From JAIBJP01 sp035639875 (lineage in GTDB: Bacteria; Actinomycetota; Thermoleophilia; Gaiellales; Gaiellaceae), in contig DASQXE010000043.1 in the NCBI GenBank assembly GCA_035639875.1, positions 1-14,609 on the forward strand: a DNA stretch of 14,609 bases, in the 5' to 3' direction. The position numbers and the translations under genes were made by a program. Within the stretch, counting starts at the first letter, position 1. Every line of letters begins with the position of its first letter. The notes beneath the pieces are model-generated. The model made no database searches. It was not told the origin of the DNA and saw only the letters and a list, made by a program, of their open reading frames with translations. This document shows, piece after piece, positions 12,534-14,609 of the stretch.

Positions 12534-14117
12534 TCAGACGCGCGGGCCCGCGGCGACGATGTTCTCGTCCGCGCCGAATTTCTCGAAGTTCTCCTTGAAC
12601 CGAGTGGCGAGGTAGCGGGCCTTCTCGTCGTAGGCCTCGGGATCACGCCAGGTCGAGCGCGGGTCGAGCAGGGCCGGCTCCACGCCCGGCACTTCCGCCG
12701 GCACGTCGAAACCGAAGATCGGATCGGTTCGATATTCGACGTCGTCGAGCGCGCCGTTCAGCGCGGCACGGAGCAGCGCTCGCGTCGCCGCGATCGGCAT
12801 CCGCTGCCCTTCGCCGTAGGGCCCGCCCGTCCACCCGGTGTTGACGAGCCAAACGGACGCGCCGTGGTCGTCGAGCTTCTCCCCGAGCATCTCGGCGTAG
12901 ACGGTCGGCCGCTGGGGAAGGAAGGGCGCCCCGAAGGCGCAGGAAAACGTCGGCTGGGGCTCCGTCACGCCGATCTCCGTGCCCGCGAGCTTGGCCGTGA
13001 AGCCCGTGAGGAAATAGAACAATGCCTGGTCGCGGGTGAGGCGGGCAATCGGGGGCAGGACACCGAAGGCATCGGCGGTGAGAAAGACGACCGAGCTCGG
13101 ATGGCCGGCGCGCTTCTCCGGCAGCGTGTTCTCGATCAGCTCGAGCTTGTACGCGGCGCGTGTGTTCTCGGTCTTCGAGGCGTCGTTCAGGTCCATCACG
13201 CCGCGCTCGTCGACGACGACGTTCTCGAGCACCGTTCCGAAGGAATGGGTCGCTTTGTAGATCTCGGGCTCGGCGTCCGGGGAGAGGCGGATGACCTTCG
13301 CGTAGCAGCCGCCCTCGAAGTTGAAGACGCCCTCGTCTCCCCACCCGTGCTCGTCATCCCCGATGAGACGGCGCTCCGGATCCGCGGAGAGCGTCGTCTT
13401 CCCGGTTCCGGACAGGCCGAAGAAGATCGCAACGCGGCCGTGGTCGTCGATGTTCGCCGAGCAGTGCATGGGCAGGACGCCTTCCAGCGGAAGGCGGTCG
13501 TTCATCACGGTGAAGACGGACTTCTTGATCTCGCCCGCGTATTCCGTGCCGCCGATCAGGACCTCGCCGCGCGACGGATGGAGGACGATGAACGTCTCGC
13601 TCCGTGTCCCATCCTCGTCGGGGTCGGCCTCGACCCCGGGGGCGTGGAGGACGACCGCGTCCGGATGGAACTCCAGGAGCTCTCCCTCCTCGGGGTCGAT
13701 GAAGAGCGTCTTTCCAAAGAGCGCGTGCCACGGCGAATCGGTGACGAGCCGGACGTTGATCCGGTGGGCGGGATCGGCGCCGACAAACGCGTTCACGACG
13801 TAGAGGTCGCTGCCGTTCAGGTGCTCGACGACCTTCTCGCGAAGGCCCTCGAAGTGTTCCTCGCTGAGCGGCTGGTTCACGTCACCCCACGCGATGCGGT
13901 CCTCGGAGCCGGGCTCGCGGACGAAGAACTTGTCCTTCACCGAGCGGCCCGTGTGCTGGCCCGTCTCGACGACGAGCGGCCCGCCCTCGGCGAGGCTGGC
14001 CTCCCCGCGCGCGAGCGCGTGCGTGTACAGGAGCGACGTGGTCGGATCCCAGTAGACGCGGCGCTCAGGGTCGAGCCCGTGATCCTCCAGTCCGCTGGAC
14101 GTGGTCGTAATCGCCAT
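12534..14117 (-). CDS. pckA: Phosphoenolpyruvate carboxykinase (ATP)
   Basis: Interconverts oxaloacetate plus ATP with PEP, CO2 and ADP, the entry to gluconeogenesis from C4 acids. The 527-aa length is standard for the ATP-dependent family. Visible motifs are TGRSVKDKF with R58, the P-loop GLSGTGKTTLS (234-244) with K240/T241, the metal-binding LIGDDEHGW (251-259), KTENTRAAY, FLTADAFGVLPPIA and TGGPYGEGQRMPI. The ATG overlaps the TGA of the upstream DUF2071-like gene (TGATG) with only a weak SD, so expression is probably coupled to it. Its product feeds or drains the same C4 pool as the SDH encoded downstream. Confidence 0.97.
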   Translation of the reverse strand: MAITTTSSGLEDHGLDPERRVYWDPTTSLLYTHALARGEASLAEGGPLVVETGQHTGRSVKDKFFVREPGSEDRIAWGDVNQPLSEEHFEGLREKVVEHLNGSDLYVVNAFVGADPAHRINVRLVTDSPWHALFGKTLFIDPEEGELLEFHPDAVVLHAPGVEADPDEDGTRSETFIVLHPSRGEVLIGGTEYAGEIKKSVFTVMNDRLPLEGVLPMHCSANIDDHGRVAIFFGLSGTGKTTLSADPERRLIGDDEHGWGDEGVFNFEGGCYAKVIRLSPDAEPEIYKATHSFGTVLENVVVDERGVMDLNDASKTENTRAAYKLELIENTLPEKRAGHPSSVVFLTADAFGVLPPIARLTRDQALFYFLTGFTAKLAGTEIGVTEPQPTFSCAFGAPFLPQRPTVYAEMLGEKLDDHGASVWLVNTGWTGGPYGEGQRMPIAATRALLRAALNGALDDVEYRTDPIFGFDVPAEVPGVEPALLDPRSTWRDPEAYDEKARYLATRFKENFEKFGADENIVAAGPRV

Positions 14118-14609
14118 CAGCCGCGCTTATCGTACGCGTCCTTCCCGGAATCGCGTCTTCTACGCCGCCTCGGCGGCACCTCGACTTCGAACGAGGCGCG
14201 TTCGGCGTAGACGAGGCTCGGGTCCGCACGCAGGTCGAATCCGAGTGCGAGGAGGAGGTCGGCCCGGGCCGGGGAGCGGAGGTCGGCATGCCGCCACGCC
14301 GCCGTGCCGAAGCGGATCTCGAGAGCGCGAAGACCGCCCAGCTCGAAGACGCCGACCTCGTGGCGACCGAATCCCACGTCGGCTTCGTCGCCGACCGCGT
14401 AGTCGAGCTGCACGCCGAGCCCCGGTGCGCTCGCGCTGCCCGGGCCAAAGCGGAGCCTCGCCTGACGCACCGGAGCGCCGACCAGTCGGGCCGGCAGGCC
14501 GGCAGGGCTCACGCGCGCGTCCAGAAAGAACACGGCCGGCCGACGTTCCCACGTCGCGTAGGTGCGGGCGTTCAGCTGCGCGTGCGCAGGCACGGGGATC
14601 CTTCCCAGT
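14117..14609 (-). CDS. DUF2071/YqjF-like protein, 5' end beyond the window
   Basis: The open frame runs off the right edge. Residues before GTG 14593 (LGRIPVPAHAQ) read smoothly into LNARTYATWERRPAVFFLDARV, the central signature of the DUF2071 (YqjF, acetoacetate-decarboxylase-like) family, in which about 80 residues normally precede this point. The GTG is therefore an internal valine. The visible 163 residues include VGAPVRQARLRFGPG and DYAVGDEADVG, and end in a basic tail with six consecutive arginines (PPRRRRRRDSG). The function of the family is unknown. The stop overlaps the pckA start. Confidence 0.72.
   Translation of the reverse strand, partial: LGRIPVPAHAQLNARTYATWERRPAVFFLDARVSPAGLPARLVGAPVRQARLRFGPGSASAPGLGVQLDYAVGDEADVGFGRHEVGVFELGGLRALEIRFGTAAWRHADLRSPARADLLLALGFDLRADPSLVYAERASFEVEVPPRRRRRRDSGKDAYDKRG

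Noticed and set aside
10829..12598. 589-codon open frame on the plus strand opposite sdhA
   Set aside because: It is the complement of a clear SdhA coding frame. Its Arg/Ala/Val-rich sequence has no recognisable domain, as expected for antisense frames in high-GC DNA.
12497..12646. Extended N-terminus of SdhA from an ATG at 12646
   Set aside because: The extra 50 residues are Ser/Arg/Pro-rich, overlap the end of pckA by about 110 nt and are not part of the SdhA family. GTG 12496 fits the conserved start.
12864..14210. 448-codon open frame on the plus strand opposite pckA
   Set aside because: It is a shadow of PEP carboxykinase with low-complexity composition and no motifs.
14117..14593. Complete gene starting at GTG 14593
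   Set aside because: The frame stays open to the window edge with family-like residues, and about 80 expected N-terminal residues are missing, so the gene is truncated by the window.

Overview
The window is a stretch of high-GC bacterial chromosome, most likely from an uncultured actinobacterium of the Thermoleophilia (Gaiellales/Solirubrobacterales) type. That placement is inferred from base composition, GTG starts, the ffs-dnaX-ybaB-recR-ask-asd gene order and the style of the proteins. No marker gene here settles it.

Left part (1-6128). A tRNA-Val(CAC) lies on the minus strand. A rightward series follows: SRP RNA (ffs), dnaX, a small secreted protein behind a long structured leader, ybaB, recR, aspartate kinase and aspartate-semialdehyde dehydrogenase. 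ffs-dnaX-ybaB-recR is a conserved block for protein targeting, replication and recombination. The ask-asd pair makes aspartate semialdehyde for lysine, diaminopimelate, threonine and methionine. recR/ask and ask/asd overlap, so the last part is one operon. The secreted-protein gene is an intruder between dnaX and ybaB.

Right part (6193-14609, all minus strand). In transcription order: a DUF2071/YqjF-like gene cut by the window edge, pckA, sdhA, a lipoprotein gene, sdhB, sdhE, a membrane-anchored metallophosphoesterase and a GNAT-family protein. Four junctions use the TGATG stop/start overlap. The sdh genes encode a non-classical, type-E succinate dehydrogenase/fumarate reductase: SdhA, an SdhB with an extra cysteine at the third iron-sulfur centre, and an SdhE with two CCG domains. 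No SdhC/SdhD membrane anchors are present. With PEP carboxykinase next door, the cluster links C4-dicarboxylate metabolism to gluconeogenesis or anaplerosis.

The most notable observations are these. (1) sdhA is interrupted by one in-frame amber codon, with the whole C-terminal domain intact behind it and an SD-preceded ATG 33 nt further on. (2) A repeat of about 100 bp occurs twice in inverted orientation, tightly bracketing sdhE; both copies fold into the same stem-loop, and the inner stem differs in sequence but keeps its pairing. (3) A lipoprotein gene is translationally coupled between sdhA and sdhB. (4) A leader of about 300 nt with several strong hairpins precedes the secreted-protein gene. 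(5) The SRP RNA appears to have a long closing helix.
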